Positions 27,439 through 35,483 of a stretch of DNA of 64,000 nt are shown in pieces. This DNA comes from Lacisediminimonas profundi. Its GTDB lineage: Bacteria; Pseudomonadota; Gammaproteobacteria; Burkholderiales; Burkholderiaceae_D. The position numbers were made by a program, and so were the translations under genes. Location of the stretch: the NCBI RefSeq assembly GCF_008831265.1, contig NZ_VTTH01000002.1, positions 310,001 through 374,000 on the forward strand, written 5' to 3'. Within the stretch, counting starts at the first letter, position 1; each line of letters begins with the position of its first letter. The notes below the pieces were generated by a model. That model worked only from the letters and a program-made list of their open reading frames with translations. It did no database searches and was not told the DNA's origin.

Positions 27439-27885
27439 ATGAACGAGCAACAGCTTATCGAGAAGGTGAAGCAAGGAAACGCCCTGTTCATTGCCGGAGA
27501 CATCCAGCAATTGGTTGGCGGCTTTGCCGATGATGTGGAGTGGGTGATGGCTGATATCCCTGGCGTGCCCTTTGCGAAGACCTGGAAGGGAAAGCAGGAA
27601 GTCGCCCAGTTTTTCAAGACTTTTTCAGAGTCGCTGCGCACCAGCAGGTACGAACCGCGGGAATACATTGCTCAGGGAAAAAAGGTTGTCGTACTTGGCT
27701 ATTACGCTGGGGAGGCCAAGCCCACCGGCCGTGCGCTGGAGGGGGATTGGGTGCAGATTTTCAGCTACAACAATGAAGACAAACTCTGCCGGTTCCAGCA
27801 ATTCACGGATACGGCGGCGTATCAGGCAGCGTTTTCCCCGGTCATGACATCTGCGGCCACGCTCGGTACAGAGTTGCGGCACTGA
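27439..27885 (+). CDS. SnoaL-like / NTF2-fold family protein
   Basis: 148-residue soluble alpha+beta barrel protein. The N-terminal helix (LIEKVKQGNALFIAGDIQQLV), the D-D-V-E-W strand and the central WKGKQEVAQFFKTF motif are typical of ketosteroid-isomerase-related proteins of the SnoaL group. Members range from isomerases to non-enzymatic binding proteins; no catalytic set can be assigned. The gene is followed 8 bp later by the Raf-kinase-inhibitor-like gene, which may be cotranscribed. Confidence 0.85.
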   Translation: MNEQQLIEKVKQGNALFIAGDIQQLVGGFADDVEWVMADIPGVPFAKTWKGKQEVAQFFKTFSESLRTSRYEPREYIAQGKKVVVLGYYAGEAKPTGRALEGDWVQIFSYNNEDKLCRFQQFTDTAAYQAAFSPVMTSAATLGTELRH

Positions 27886-27893
27886 CGCCAGTA

Positions 27894-28370
27894 ATGATGT
27901 TGAACCTGAGTTCCCCATCATTTGCGCACAACGGCGCAATACCGGCCAGCCACACCTGCGACGGCCGGGACATCTCGCCGGCGTTGGCTTGGACCGGCGT
28001 TCCGCCCGGCGCGAAGAGCATGGTCCTGATCGTGGACGACCCGGATGCGCCCGATCCGGCAGCCCCGCAGAGGACGTGGGTGCACTGGTTGCTGTACAAC
28101 CTTCCGGCAGACTTGCCCGGACTGCCGGAAGGGGCGAAGGCCAGCGACCTGCCGGCAGGCGTCCTTGATGGCCGCAATGACTGGCAGCGCACCGGCTACG
28201 GGGGGCCATGCCCGCCGATCGGCACGCACCGCTATTTCCACAAAATTTATGCGCTGGACAAGGTCCTGCCGGACCTGAAGCATCCCGACAAGGCAAAACT
28301 GGAAAAGGCGATGAAGGGACATGTGCTCGCTCAGGGCGAGCTGATTGGATTATATCGGCGCAGCCGGTGA
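27894..28370 (+). CDS. YbhB/YbcL family Raf-kinase-inhibitor-like protein (PEBP)
   Basis: 158 residues including both initial methionines. It has the PEBP core: CDGRDISPALAWTGVPPGAKSMVLIVDDPDAP, then TWVHWLLYNLPA, GYGGPCPPIGTHRYFHKIYALD. These are ligand-binding proteins of uncertain bacterial role. The start may be either of the two adjacent ATG codons. Confidence 0.92.
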   Translation: MMLNLSSPSFAHNGAIPASHTCDGRDISPALAWTGVPPGAKSMVLIVDDPDAPDPAAPQRTWVHWLLYNLPADLPGLPEGAKASDLPAGVLDGRNDWQRTGYGGPCPPIGTHRYFHKIYALDKVLPDLKHPDKAKLEKAMKGHVLAQGELIGLYRRSR

Positions 28371-28403
28371 AGGCTGCAAGTCGCCGATTTTCGCAAGTGG
28401 ATT

Positions 28404-28431
28404 GCCCGCGGGGGCAATAGTGCCCGCGGGC
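28404..28431. terminator. GC-rich inverted repeat between convergent genes
   Basis: GCCCGCGG and CCGCGGGC separated by 12 nt lie between the YbhB-like gene and the convergent Bug gene. There is no T tract after either arm, so this is a candidate bidirectional transcription barrier, not a clear intrinsic terminator. Confidence 0.45.
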
Positions 28432-28448
28432 CTTGTCCTGACGCGTGA

Positions 28449-29429
28449 TCAGTCCAGCCGGATCCCGGACGAGTCGACCACTTTCTCCCATCGGCGGACT
28501 TCAGCATCAATGAAACTCTTGAATGCCTCGGGCGTTGAACCGATTGGCTCTGCCCCCTGCGCCGCAAGCTTTGCCTTCACCTCGGGATCCTTCAGGGCGA
28601 CGCTATACGCTGCGCTCAACTTGTTGATGATGGCCGGTGGCGTGCCTGCCGGCGCCATCAGGGCTTGCCACGCTCCCATGGAGAATCCGGGCAGGATCGA
28701 TTCGCTGACTGTCGGCACATTCGGTGCCAGGGCAGAGCGTTGGGCGCCGGTGACGGCAATCGCGGTTACACGGCCGTCGCGCACATAGGGGTAGGCGGAG
28801 TTGATCGGATCGGCAAACAGATCGGTACGGCCCGCGATAAAGTCCGGGAATGCGCCGGCTCCGCCCTTGTAGGGCACGTGGGTCGCGTCAAGCTCCAGAG
28901 CCCTCAGTGCGACAAACATGGCGAGGTGGGTAAGATTGCCGGTGCCCGAGGATGCATAGCTCAGCTTGCCCGCGTTTTTCCTCGCGTAGTCGCGCAGGGT
29001 CTGGACATTGGTAATGCCGGACTGGTTGCTGGCCATGATCAACAAGGGCTGGTTGATCACCAGCGATACCGGCGCCAGGTCTTTGGCCAGGTCATAAGAG
29101 ACCTTCTGACGAAAAGCAGCCGTGAATGCGAGCGAAGAGGTGCTGTGCAGTACCGTATAGCCATCAGGCGCAGCCTTGGCGACATAATCGGCGCCGATAT
29201 TGCCGTTCGCACCGGGCTTGTTTTCGACCAGGACTGTCACGCCCAACTGAGCCGTGAGCTTGGTCCCCATCAGCCGGGCCACCTGATCGGTAGCGCCACC
29301 GGGCGCAAAGGGAACGATCAGGCGTATCGGCTTCGATGGCCACGCCTGTTGGGCGATCGCCTGGCTGCCGCCGATGAGCAGTGCGGCTGCCAGCAGGATC
29401 TTGCAATGTTTGAATGTGGTTTTTTTCAT
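28449..29429 (-). CDS. Bug family (TctC) tripartite tricarboxylate transporter substrate-binding protein
   Basis: 326-residue periplasmic binding protein. The signal peptide is about residues 1-26 (cut near AIAQQAWP). Family motifs are WPSKPIRLIVPFAPGGATDQVAR, VENKPGANGNIGADYVAKAAPDGYT and HVPYKGGAGAFPD. Bug proteins bind carboxylates and are hugely expanded in betaproteobacteria. No TctA/TctB membrane genes are adjacent, which is normal for orphan Bug genes. It precedes the thioesterase gene in the opposite reading order (the thioesterase is upstream, 41 bp away), so they may form one transcript. Confidence 0.93.
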   Translation of the reverse strand: MKKTTFKHCKILLAAALLIGGSQAIAQQAWPSKPIRLIVPFAPGGATDQVARLMGTKLTAQLGVTVLVENKPGANGNIGADYVAKAAPDGYTVLHSTSSLAFTAAFRQKVSYDLAKDLAPVSLVINQPLLIMASNQSGITNVQTLRDYARKNAGKLSYASSGTGNLTHLAMFVALRALELDATHVPYKGGAGAFPDFIAGRTDLFADPINSAYPYVRDGRVTAIAVTGAQRSALAPNVPTVSESILPGFSMGAWQALMAPAGTPPAIINKLSAAYSVALKDPEVKAKLAAQGAEPIGSTPEAFKSFIDAEVRRWEKVVDSSGIRLD

Positions 29430-29470
29430 GTGACTCCTCCGGATATTTATGTTGCAGGGACAAGCTAAGT

Positions 29471-29926
29471 CTATTGAGCGGATCGGCCCCCGTCGGCCTT
29501 TGGTGGATTGGCCGTCAGGTACAAGCCGCGTCCGCTCGCGATCAGACGCCCGGAAAGATCGGTAATCCGCGAATCCGCCGTCGCCAGGGTGCCGCCAAGA
29601 TTGACTACGCGGGCCTCCGCAAGCAGATCCCCGGGGGTGGCCGTGCGGTGGTAATCAACCCGAAGGTCAACGGTAGGGAGAGCGCGACCGATACGCGCAG
29701 CGACTGCATAGTCGCCACTGGTGTCAATCAGGGTGGCCAATATGCCGCCATGAGTGGATTGGCGCTCGGGGCTGGAAATGAGTTCCTCGCGCCAGCGAAT
29801 ACGCAGCAGGATGCTTTCCTCGCTGACTGACTCGACCGTCATTCCAAGCCAGCGGTTGAACGGTGAGCGATCAACGATTGCCTGCAGTTCTTGCTGATTC
29901 AATGTGCCATGAGCGGGATGCGACAT
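29471..29926 (-). CDS. PaaI family hotdog-fold thioesterase
   Basis: 151 residues. The single hotdog domain has the PaaI signature HGGILATLIDTSGDYAV, with the conserved Asp likely at the active site, and VDLRVDYHRTATPGDL. It should hydrolyse small acyl-CoA thioesters, often aromatic. Paired with the Bug gene on the same strand. The start is MSHPAHGTLNQQ. Confidence 0.88.
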   Translation of the reverse strand: MSHPAHGTLNQQELQAIVDRSPFNRWLGMTVESVSEESILLRIRWREELISSPERQSTHGGILATLIDTSGDYAVAARIGRALPTVDLRVDYHRTATPGDLLAEARVVNLGGTLATADSRITDLSGRLIASGRGLYLTANPPKADGGRSAQ

Positions 29927-30357
29927 TCGGATTGATCGTCCTTTTTCATTTGGTTAGCTGATCCGGCGTGCGCTGTCAGTGTCGGGCCGCAGGAGCGCGT
30001 CGGGCGCGGCAGGTGCGTGGCAGTTCTCGCCGACGTTCGGATATATGAACTGCGTTCCATTATTATAATCGCAGATCGCCGATGTGGTCGCATCCGCGCG
30101 CCTGCTTTTACGCGCCAGTTCGCCAATTCTGTTTGTCAGTTATCCAGCCATCCGCCTTTGCGCCAAGCCGTTTCGAACTCGGTTTCGAATTCCGTTTATA
30201 TAATGTGCAAATGTTCGATCATCGAACTAAGCATGCGGCACGTCCGCCATCGATCCACTGATTCGTCCGGTGACAGGCGTCACGTACGACGTATCGCGCA
30301 TTAACGCCGTCCGGCCACGCCTCCTGCCGCGTGAACCCGGACACAGGAAAGACATAA
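29927..30357. other. Intergenic region upstream of the thermonuclease gene
   Basis: About 430 bp with no supported gene. It contains the IclR-type palindrome listed separately and AT-rich stretches (TTATTATAATC near 30060, TTTATATAATG near 30195) that could be promoter -10 elements for the divergent thioesterase and thermonuclease genes. Confidence 0.5.
30213..30227. promoter_or_regulatory. IclR-type operator-like palindrome
   Basis: GTTCGATCATCGAAC is a perfect 7-bp inverted repeat around one central base. It closely resembles the GTTCGATAATCGCAC-type boxes bound by PcaR/PcaU-like IclR regulators. It lies 15 bp after a TATAATG-like -10 element. No IclR regulator gene is in the window, and the nearest genes (thioesterase, nuclease) are not obvious targets. 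Confidence 0.4.
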
Positions 30358-30918
30358 TTGACAGCAATAGCAAGCCGGACGGATGCCGTCGCCAGCGGCG
30401 CGACAGGGCGTTTTTCCAGATTTCTCATCATCTTTTTCATCGCGGCAGCTGCGTCCTTCCAACTGCTCCCGGCGTATGCCGCGCGCTTTGAAGGCAAGGT
30501 TGTCGGTCTTTCCGATGGCGACACCATCACCGTCCTGTCCCGGGATCAAGTTCAATACAAGATTCGCTTGGCAGGGATAGACGCGCCCGAGAAACGCCAG
30601 GCGTATGGCGACAAGTCCAGGGCGCACCTGGCGTCGCTGGTTTTCGGGAAGTGGGTGGCGGTGGACTGGACCAAACGCGACCGGTACGGCCGCATCCTCG
30701 GAAAGGTGTCGGTGGCGGGCCAGGACGTATGCCTGGAGCAGATCAGGAACGGAATGGCGTGGCATTACAAAAAGTACGCCGCCGACCAGGATTGGTCGGA
30801 CAGAAGCTTGTATGCCGCCGCGGAGCGTGACGCCGTGCGCGACAGGCGGGGGCTCTGGGGGGATGCTGCGCCGGTGCCGCCATGGGGATTCCGGTCAAAC
30901 GGCAGGCATCCCACTTGA
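30358..30918 (+). CDS. Exported thermonuclease (staphylococcal nuclease-like)
   Basis: 186 residues from a TTG start preceded by AGGAAAG. A membrane or signal segment (about 22-42, FLIIFFIAAAASFQLLPAYA) is followed by the SNase domain: VVGLSDGDTITV, IRLAGIDAPEKRQAYGDKSR and WTKRDRYGRILGKV carry the Ca2+-binding aspartates and catalytic Arg-Glu-Arg set. It should degrade DNA or RNA outside the cytoplasm. It is the last host gene before the left attachment site. Confidence 0.9.
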   Translation: MTAIASRTDAVASGATGRFSRFLIIFFIAAAASFQLLPAYAARFEGKVVGLSDGDTITVLSRDQVQYKIRLAGIDAPEKRQAYGDKSRAHLASLVFGKWVAVDWTKRDRYGRILGKVSVAGQDVCLEQIRNGMAWHYKKYAADQDWSDRSLYAAAERDAVRDRRGLWGDAAPVPPWGFRSNGRHPT

Positions 30919-31147
30919 AGCGAGACGTTCTTCAGCGCCGGACGCCGAAGCCAATGCACGGCGGCACAGCCACTACACCTTCTGCGATGATGGAAGGCCG
31001 CAATGCGTTGGATGAGATCATCGCGGGGCTGGATTTGAAGTGACAAAAATTTCGGGGGTTGCAGCCTGGAGTCCCGGAAAGGGGAATCCAGTCCCGGTGC
31101 CTATACCTTAGAGGACTCCAGGAAGCTGGGTGCAACTTGTAATCCGC

Positions 31148-31175
31148 ATTTTACATAATACAGAGTGATGTCTAA
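31148..31175. other. Left dif-like attachment site (attL)
   Basis: 28 bp: ATTTTACATAA, core TACAGA, GTGATGTCTAA. The left arm read on the minus strand (TTATGTAAAAT) is close to the XerD half of dif (TTATGTTAAAT). The right arm is degenerate. The same TACAGA core in the same orientation occurs at the other two prophage borders. Confidence 0.75.
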
Positions 31176-31195
31176 ATCGCGTGCTAAATAATCCG

Positions 31196-31504
31196 TTACA
31201 CCCTGGGCGAGAGGCCCAGTTTAGCGATGTGCAACGGCACGCGAAAACCCTTAAAAATCTCGTCCCAAACGGCGCGGGTTTCGTCGTTTGCAGCGCGTTC
31301 GCGGTGCATGTCGAGCATGACAAAGCCGGGATGAATTCCAAGCAGGGAAGCAACGCGCTTCGCTGTCTCATCATCGAACCCGCTAAGGCCTTTGCTCCAA
31401 CGGCCAGCGGCCTGTTTCGATACGCCTAGGGCTTTCGCCAGCGCGTAATCAGTGGATACACCAAGCTTCTCGCGAAGCGCGGACAGATAGTCCTGTGTGT
31501 TCAT
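31196..31504 (-). CDS. Prophage 1 repressor, HTH DUF3693-like
   Basis: 102 residues. The N-terminal helix-turn-helix reads TDYALAKALGVSKQAAGRWSKG, followed by a conserved segment on MLDMHRERA and W-D-E-I. It is the counterpart of the prophage 2 repressor (same DYALAKALG core and same position next to an attachment site). It is divergent from the lytic genes, with paired inverted repeats in between. I chose ATG at 31504 because AGGAGGG lies 6 nt upstream. Confidence 0.8.
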   Translation of the reverse strand: MNTQDYLSALREKLGVSTDYALAKALGVSKQAAGRWSKGLSGFDDETAKRVASLLGIHPGFVMLDMHRERAANDETRAVWDEIFKGFRVPLHIAKLGLSPRV

Positions 31505-31564
31505 AACCAACCCTCCTTTTTTTCCCGGATACCGGGAGCGAATGTGCGAAGAATAGGCAATTAC

Positions 31565-31688
31565 CTATTGACGCGCAATAGACAATTGGCTGTTACCTAT
31601 ACTAAAAGTTGTGACAAATCAATACTTGCCGGAAAAAAATAAACAGCCAATGGGCTATTGACTGGACAAAAGACAATCGACTATTGTC
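31565..31688. promoter_or_regulatory. Prophage 1 operator region with CTATTG/CAATAG repeats
   Basis: Two 17-bp perfect inverted repeats, CTATTGACGCGCAATAG (31565-31581) and GACAATCGACTATTGTC (31672-31688), with further CTATTG, ACAATTGG and CAGCCAATGG half sites between them. They lie between the repressor and the first plus-strand gene and very probably are operators for divergent promoters. Confidence 0.65.
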
Positions 31689-31800
31689 CGTTGTCAGCGC
31701 AGCAAAACTGCTTTCAACCAACCCGGCAGGGGCCGCGAATCCCATCTTGCGGCGCTGACGTTTTATCTCATTCGTAGGGTTGGAATCGAGGGGTTACGGT

Positions 31801-31926
31801 ATGTCAGTTACTTTCCGAAACAAAGAGTTCATCGAAAAAGCGGTGCTGTTCCTGCAAGGGGTGGCCTGTGGCCTGCTGATGGGCGCGCCGGTCCTGCTGT
31901 CCGCCTTCGGCGTGATCGGGGGATGA
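31801..31926 (+). CDS. 41-residue early membrane protein
   Basis: Single transmembrane helix (about 13-38) in the sequence ending GLLMGAPVLLSAFGVIGG. Prophage 2 has a similar peptide at the same place (53153-53260; GLLMGSPVLLVALGVIQG), which supports this being a real gene. Function unknown. Confidence 0.6.
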   Translation: MSVTFRNKEFIEKAVLFLQGVACGLLMGAPVLLSAFGVIGG

Positions 31927-31927
31927 C

Positions 31928-32098
31928 ATGTGGCGAATCTACGAGCGCGACCCGCGCAACGACCAAAACAAATTCACCGATTCAGGCGTGGTTTTCGGCA
32001 CGTTCGAACAAGCAAATTCGTACCTTGCGCAGAAGTACACGGAACAACCGGCGCTGGAATTCGAAGCGCGGTTTCGATGCTACTGGCCAGCGCTATGA
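31928..32098 (+). CDS. 56-residue early hypothetical protein
   Basis: Starts MWRIYERDPRNDQ and reads through F-E-Q-A-N-S-Y-L; soluble, no known family. ATG is 1 bp after the previous stop, and its own stop overlaps the next ATG (ATGA), so it sits inside a tightly coupled early operon. Confidence 0.55.
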   Translation: MWRIYERDPRNDQNKFTDSGVVFGTFEQANSYLAQKYTEQPALEFEARFRCYWPAL

Positions 32099-32535
32099 AA
32101 GCCAACCGAATAGAACTGTCCGCACTCGCTGCGGTATCCGGGCCGATCAGGTCAAAGCAGGAAATCGAAACCCTGCACAAGTGCGCGGAACTGGCGCGAA
32201 TCTCAGACCACATTGCGAAGCTGTCGAGCAGCGAGCGCCAGGAGCGCAGCGCAGCGGCTGCGGCGGCGCTGGCTAACATCGCTTCACCGGCAGACATTGA
32301 GGCGGTCCGGGCAGCGTTCTGGACCCGTTCGCGGCTGTCGGCGCGAAAAGTCGCTTGCATGGCGGCGAACATGCCGAAGGAACGCGCAGAAAAGGCGCTG
32401 GAGTCTTTCGACGCAATGGAGCGCGGCGCGGTGCATCTTGCGCTTGAAAAGCTCATAGCGGACCTGCAAAACATACAGCGGTGCATGAACGGCGGGCGTA
32501 TGCCTAAGCCCGCGATCGGGCAGGGGGTGCATTGA
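32095..32535 (+). CDS. Early hypothetical protein, alanine-rich helical
   Basis: 146 residues, mostly alpha-helical, rich in Ala, Glu and Arg (RQERSAAAAAALANIASPADIE), no membrane segment, no family recognised. Starts at the ATGA overlap with the upstream gene and ends overlapping the methyltransferase-like start. Prophage 2 has a similar-sized gene (52536-52970) at this position without clear sequence resemblance. Confidence 0.6.
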   Translation: MKANRIELSALAAVSGPIRSKQEIETLHKCAELARISDHIAKLSSSERQERSAAAAAALANIASPADIEAVRAAFWTRSRLSARKVACMAANMPKERAEKALESFDAMERGAVHLALEKLIADLQNIQRCMNGGRMPKPAIGQGVH

Positions 32536-33101
32536 TGCGCGTCCTTGTGGCTTGTGAATATTCAGGCGTGGTGCGTGATGCGTTCCTTCGCGCTGGCCAT
32601 GACGCAATGAGTTGCGACCTGCTGGAGACGGAAAAGCCGGGGCCGCATTATCAGGGAGATATCCGCGACGTGCTGGAGCCGGGGCAATGGGATTTAATGA
32701 TCTGTCATCCGCCCTGCACGCATCTTTCCGTTTCTGGTGCGAGGCACTTCGCAGCGAAGAAAGCCAGCGGCGTGCAGGACGAGGCGCTGGACTTCGTGCG
32801 CTTCCTGCTGTCCGCTCCGGTTCCGCGCATCGCACTGGAAAACCCCGTTTCGATCATCTCAAGCAGGATCCGCAAACCGGATCAGGTAATCCAGCCGTGG
32901 CAGTACGGGCACGGAGAGACAAAGGCAACGTGTCTTTGGTTGCAGGGACTGCCAAAGCTGACGGCAACGGACGTGGTGGAAGGGCGCGAAGCGCGGGTGC
33001 ATAAGATGCCGCCCGGGCCGGACCGCTGGAAAGAGCGGAGCCGGACATTTACCGGCATTGCGGCGGCAATGGCTGCGCAATGGGGAACCGTCGCGGCATG
33101 A
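32535..33101 (+). CDS. Compact DNA cytosine methyltransferase-like protein
   Basis: 188 residues. The SAM-binding start MRVLVACEYSGVVRDAF, the D-L segment after SCDLL, the P-C catalytic block CHPPCTHLS (about 58-65) and ALENP (101-104) match motifs I, IV and VI of C5-cytosine methylases. The protein is much shorter than normal and I cannot see a target-recognition region, so target and activity are uncertain. It could protect phage DNA from restriction. Absent from prophage 2. Confidence 0.75.
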   Translation: MRVLVACEYSGVVRDAFLRAGHDAMSCDLLETEKPGPHYQGDIRDVLEPGQWDLMICHPPCTHLSVSGARHFAAKKASGVQDEALDFVRFLLSAPVPRIALENPVSIISSRIRKPDQVIQPWQYGHGETKATCLWLQGLPKLTATDVVEGREARVHKMPPGPDRWKERSRTFTGIAAAMAAQWGTVAA

Positions 33102-34810
33102 TGCAGGCGAACTACGTTACCGGGCTTCCGCGTCGGATGGGCGCCGCGATATCGGCGCTGTTCGCTCGGGACGGCTACGCCAGACACGCACGTAAATTCG
33201 CAGTGGTGCGCGAGTTGCAGCAGGACGGCGACAACCTGCCGCTGACGGCGGACGATGCGGCGCTGTTCAGGGCGGCGGAACAGGCGCAGCGGGCGTGCTA
33301 TGAGGACGTATCGCGGCTGGTCACGGTCGATTCGATCATGGCCAGCATCGCGCAACGCTGCGACGCGGCGAACGTGCCATTTCCGGCCGGAGAAATGCCG
33401 CAGGAAATCATCGCCAGGGCGGTAGATCGGGCATGGTGGCTGCGCCAGCTTCGCAAAGAGCACGCGAGGCGCTTTGAACATGTGGCTATCCGCCTGGGCT
33501 TTACGGGGCTACGCGCCGGGGTGTACCTGTCGCACGAAAGCGCATCAAGACAAGCGCGGCGCAATGCGCAAAACCAGAAGCTGCTGGAATCAAAGACGCT
33601 GGTAAACGAAAACGGCCAGGAATACACGCTCGCAGAACTGGCGGCGCTCGGCATGGCGGACAAGGCGAAGCGGCGCGGCGAACTGATGACGCGCATCCGC
33701 GGCTTTGAAGAAATAGCGTTCGACCTGGGGCACGTGGGCATGTTCGCGACGATCACGGCACCTTCAAAATTTCACAGCGTAGGCGGGGAAAATGCGAATT
33801 ATCAGGACTTCACGCCTAGAGAGGCTCAAGCCTATTTGGTCGGTGTATGGAAGTGCATCCGATCGAGTCTGCACCGTCGCGGAATTGGGGTTTATGGATT
33901 CCGTATTGCAGAACCCCATACGGACGGGTGTCCCCATTGGCATCTGCTTTTATTCGTTGAGGCAGAAAAACTTGTATATCTGGAATCCGTCATCCAGGCG
34001 TATGCACTTGCGGAAGATGGCGAAGAAAAGGGCGCGAAGGAAAACCGCTGCAAGCTGATACGCATCGAAGCGGGCAAGGGCACGGCGGCGGGCTACATCG
34101 CAAAGTACATAGCAAAAAACATAGACGGCGAGGGCGTGGGCGACCACAAGACCCGCGACGGATACACGATCGTGCCGGACATGTTCGGCAGCGAGACATT
34201 CACGCCGTCGCAGCGGGTAACGTACTGGTCACAGCTTCACGGCATCCGGCAGTTTCAACAGATCGGCGGCGCACCAATAGGGGTATGGCGTGAAATCAGA
34301 AGAATTAAGGCGGAGGCGGTGGCAAAAGCGCCAGCGGAGATTAAGGCGGCATGGCAAGCGGTCCAGGCTATTAAAAGCACGGATGCGGCGGTCGCGAAGC
34401 GTGCGGATTTCGCGGCTTATATCAGGGCGCAAGGTGGCGTATTCGTTGGACAAAAAGGGGCGATCAAAATTGCTCGGACTGCTGTCATGGTCGAAGGTCG
34501 GTATCTGACCAGAGAAGAACTGAAGCCGTGCGGCGTGTACGCGGTGCGGCAACCAGAAGCGGTGTACGAATCGACCCGCTACACCTGGACGGTGAAGCAG
34601 GGCGGCGGTGTGGCAGTTGCCGTTCCTTGGACTCGTGTAAATAACTGTACGGAGTCGCTGCGCGACCTGGGACAGAAAATGTACCGGGCGGCAAAGAAAA
34701 AGCCGGTAGCACGCGAAGTGCGGGTGCCGGTCCTGATTGATTGGGCCGGAATCAAGCGCAAGGCGCGAGATATCGAGCAAAAAACGAACGATTTTGCCAG
34801 GGGTGATTGA
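33098..34810 (+). CDS. HUH rolling-circle replication initiator (phage gpA family)
   Basis: 570 residues. The metal-binding HUH motif is PHWHLLLF (about 278-285), and motif 3 has two tyrosines in GYIAKYIAKN (about 331-340), the two-Tyr arrangement of superfamily 1 initiators such as P2 gpA and PM2 P12. It nicks one strand at the origin and starts rolling-circle replication using host polymerase. I chose ATG 33098, overlapping the methyltransferase stop (ATGA); ATG 33080 is also open. It is unrelated in its N-terminal half to the prophage 2 initiator. Confidence 0.88.
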   Translation: MMQANYVTGLPRRMGAAISALFARDGYARHARKFAVVRELQQDGDNLPLTADDAALFRAAEQAQRACYEDVSRLVTVDSIMASIAQRCDAANVPFPAGEMPQEIIARAVDRAWWLRQLRKEHARRFEHVAIRLGFTGLRAGVYLSHESASRQARRNAQNQKLLESKTLVNENGQEYTLAELAALGMADKAKRRGELMTRIRGFEEIAFDLGHVGMFATITAPSKFHSVGGENANYQDFTPREAQAYLVGVWKCIRSSLHRRGIGVYGFRIAEPHTDGCPHWHLLLFVEAEKLVYLESVIQAYALAEDGEEKGAKENRCKLIRIEAGKGTAAGYIAKYIAKNIDGEGVGDHKTRDGYTIVPDMFGSETFTPSQRVTYWSQLHGIRQFQQIGGAPIGVWREIRRIKAEAVAKAPAEIKAAWQAVQAIKSTDAAVAKRADFAAYIRAQGGVFVGQKGAIKIARTAVMVEGRYLTREELKPCGVYAVRQPEAVYESTRYTWTVKQGGGVAVAVPWTRVNNCTESLRDLGQKMYRAAKKKPVAREVRVPVLIDWAGIKRKARDIEQKTNDFARGD

Positions 34811-35019
34811 TGCAATACACATGTAAACATAGTCCAACGGGGTTTTGCGACTGTTCACGAAATATGGTTTTTTGTCCACGAATGGTGAATGAGTCGGATG
34901 AACTGGAAAGGCGGGCTATCGCGCTGGTGAATCAGTACGGTTTTTTCCTGCCGAAAGAAGTAAAAGCGCTACTGCGCGATATCGCTGAGCGCCTGGGGTG
35001 GAAGGTTTTCAAGGTGTAA
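34810..35019 (+). CDS. Small Cys-rich hypothetical protein
   Basis: 69 residues. The N-terminus has five cysteines (MQYTCKHSPTGFCDCSRNMVFC), possibly a zinc site, followed by a helix (LERRAIALVNQYGFF). ATG overlaps the initiator stop (TGATG). Function unknown. Confidence 0.6.
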   Translation: MQYTCKHSPTGFCDCSRNMVFCPRMVNESDELERRAIALVNQYGFFLPKEVKALLRDIAERLGWKVFKV

Positions 35020-35039
35020 TTTTCAGCAACGCGGGGACC

Positions 35040-35090
35040 GCTCACGAGGCGGAAACCGCACTCATACGGGCGCGCCTTACCGGGCGCGCC
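35040..35090 (+). promoter_or_regulatory. Leader element: GCTCACGAGGC box plus TTACCG-loop hairpin (copy A)
   Basis: GCTCACGAGGC at 35040-35050, then a perfect 8-bp stem GGCGCGCC / GGCGCGCC enclosing TTACCG at 35069-35090. The hairpin ends 15 nt before the ATG of the zinc-ribbon gene. There is no T tract, so it is not an intrinsic terminator. A hairpin with the same hexaloop and spacing precedes the homologous gene in prophage 2. Confidence 0.8.
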
Positions 35091-35105
35091 TGATAGGGGT
35101 TTCAC

Positions 35106-35483
35106 ATGGAAAAAGAAGTCATTGGGCGCTGCGATTGTCCGTACTGCGGGACCGTGGCCGGGATGCGGTTCACATGGGACCGGAACGGCAAGCCGTTCGG
35201 GTACTGCGAGGCGGAATGCCGGGGGCAGTTGCGCGTCGGCGGCGACGCCAGGCGCGAAAAGCTGTTCGCGGCGCGCCATGCATGGGCCAGTCAAAAGCCT
35301 GTAACGGTAACGGAGACAAAACCGGAACCGGAATTGCCGGTCCTGCCTGTAACGGTAACGGAACCGAAGAAGAAAAAACCGTCAACGAAGCCGGTAACCG
35401 TACCGGAACCGATACAGGAAAAAAAAGCGCACTGGACGGATAGCCTGTCCGCTGGCCTGGGCGCGCTCGGGATTGCCACATGA
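35106..35483 (+). CDS. Zinc-ribbon protein with Pro/Val/Glu-rich tail
   Basis: 125 residues. The N-terminal zinc ribbon has CDCPYC and YCEAEC (about 9-14 and 36-41). The middle is a repetitive PVTVTE/KPE tail coded in part by the 16-bp CCTGTAACGGTAACGG repeat. The C-terminus WTDSLSAGLGALG is amphipathic. Counterpart of prophage 2 50027-50308, which also pairs a Cys ribbon with a PVP tail. Likely nucleic-acid binding, either a regulator or genome-associated protein. The TTACCG hairpin stands 15 nt upstream of its start. Confidence 0.65.
   Translation: MEKEVIGRCDCPYCGTVAGMRFTWDRNGKPFGYCEAECRGQLRVGGDARREKLFAARHAWASQKPVTVTETKPEPELPVLPVTVTEPKKKKPSTKPVTVPEPIQEKKAHWTDSLSAGLGALGIAT
35298..35361. repeat. 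16-bp repeats CCTGTAACGGTAACGG, two copies
   Basis: Exact copies at 35298-35313 and 35346-35361 inside the zinc-ribbon gene. A third exact copy is at 36599-36614, just after the ATPase stop codon. Related shorter forms (GGTAACCGTACCGG) occur near 35393. Confidence 0.85.

Noticed and set aside
30919..31147. tRNA gene as integration target
   Set aside because: The sequence left of attL does not fold as a tRNA and has no conserved T-arm; the dif-like site explains integration.
35069..35090. Hairpins as Rho-independent terminators
   Set aside because: None of the TTACCG hairpins is followed by a T tract, and each precedes a ribosome site of a gene in the same operon.
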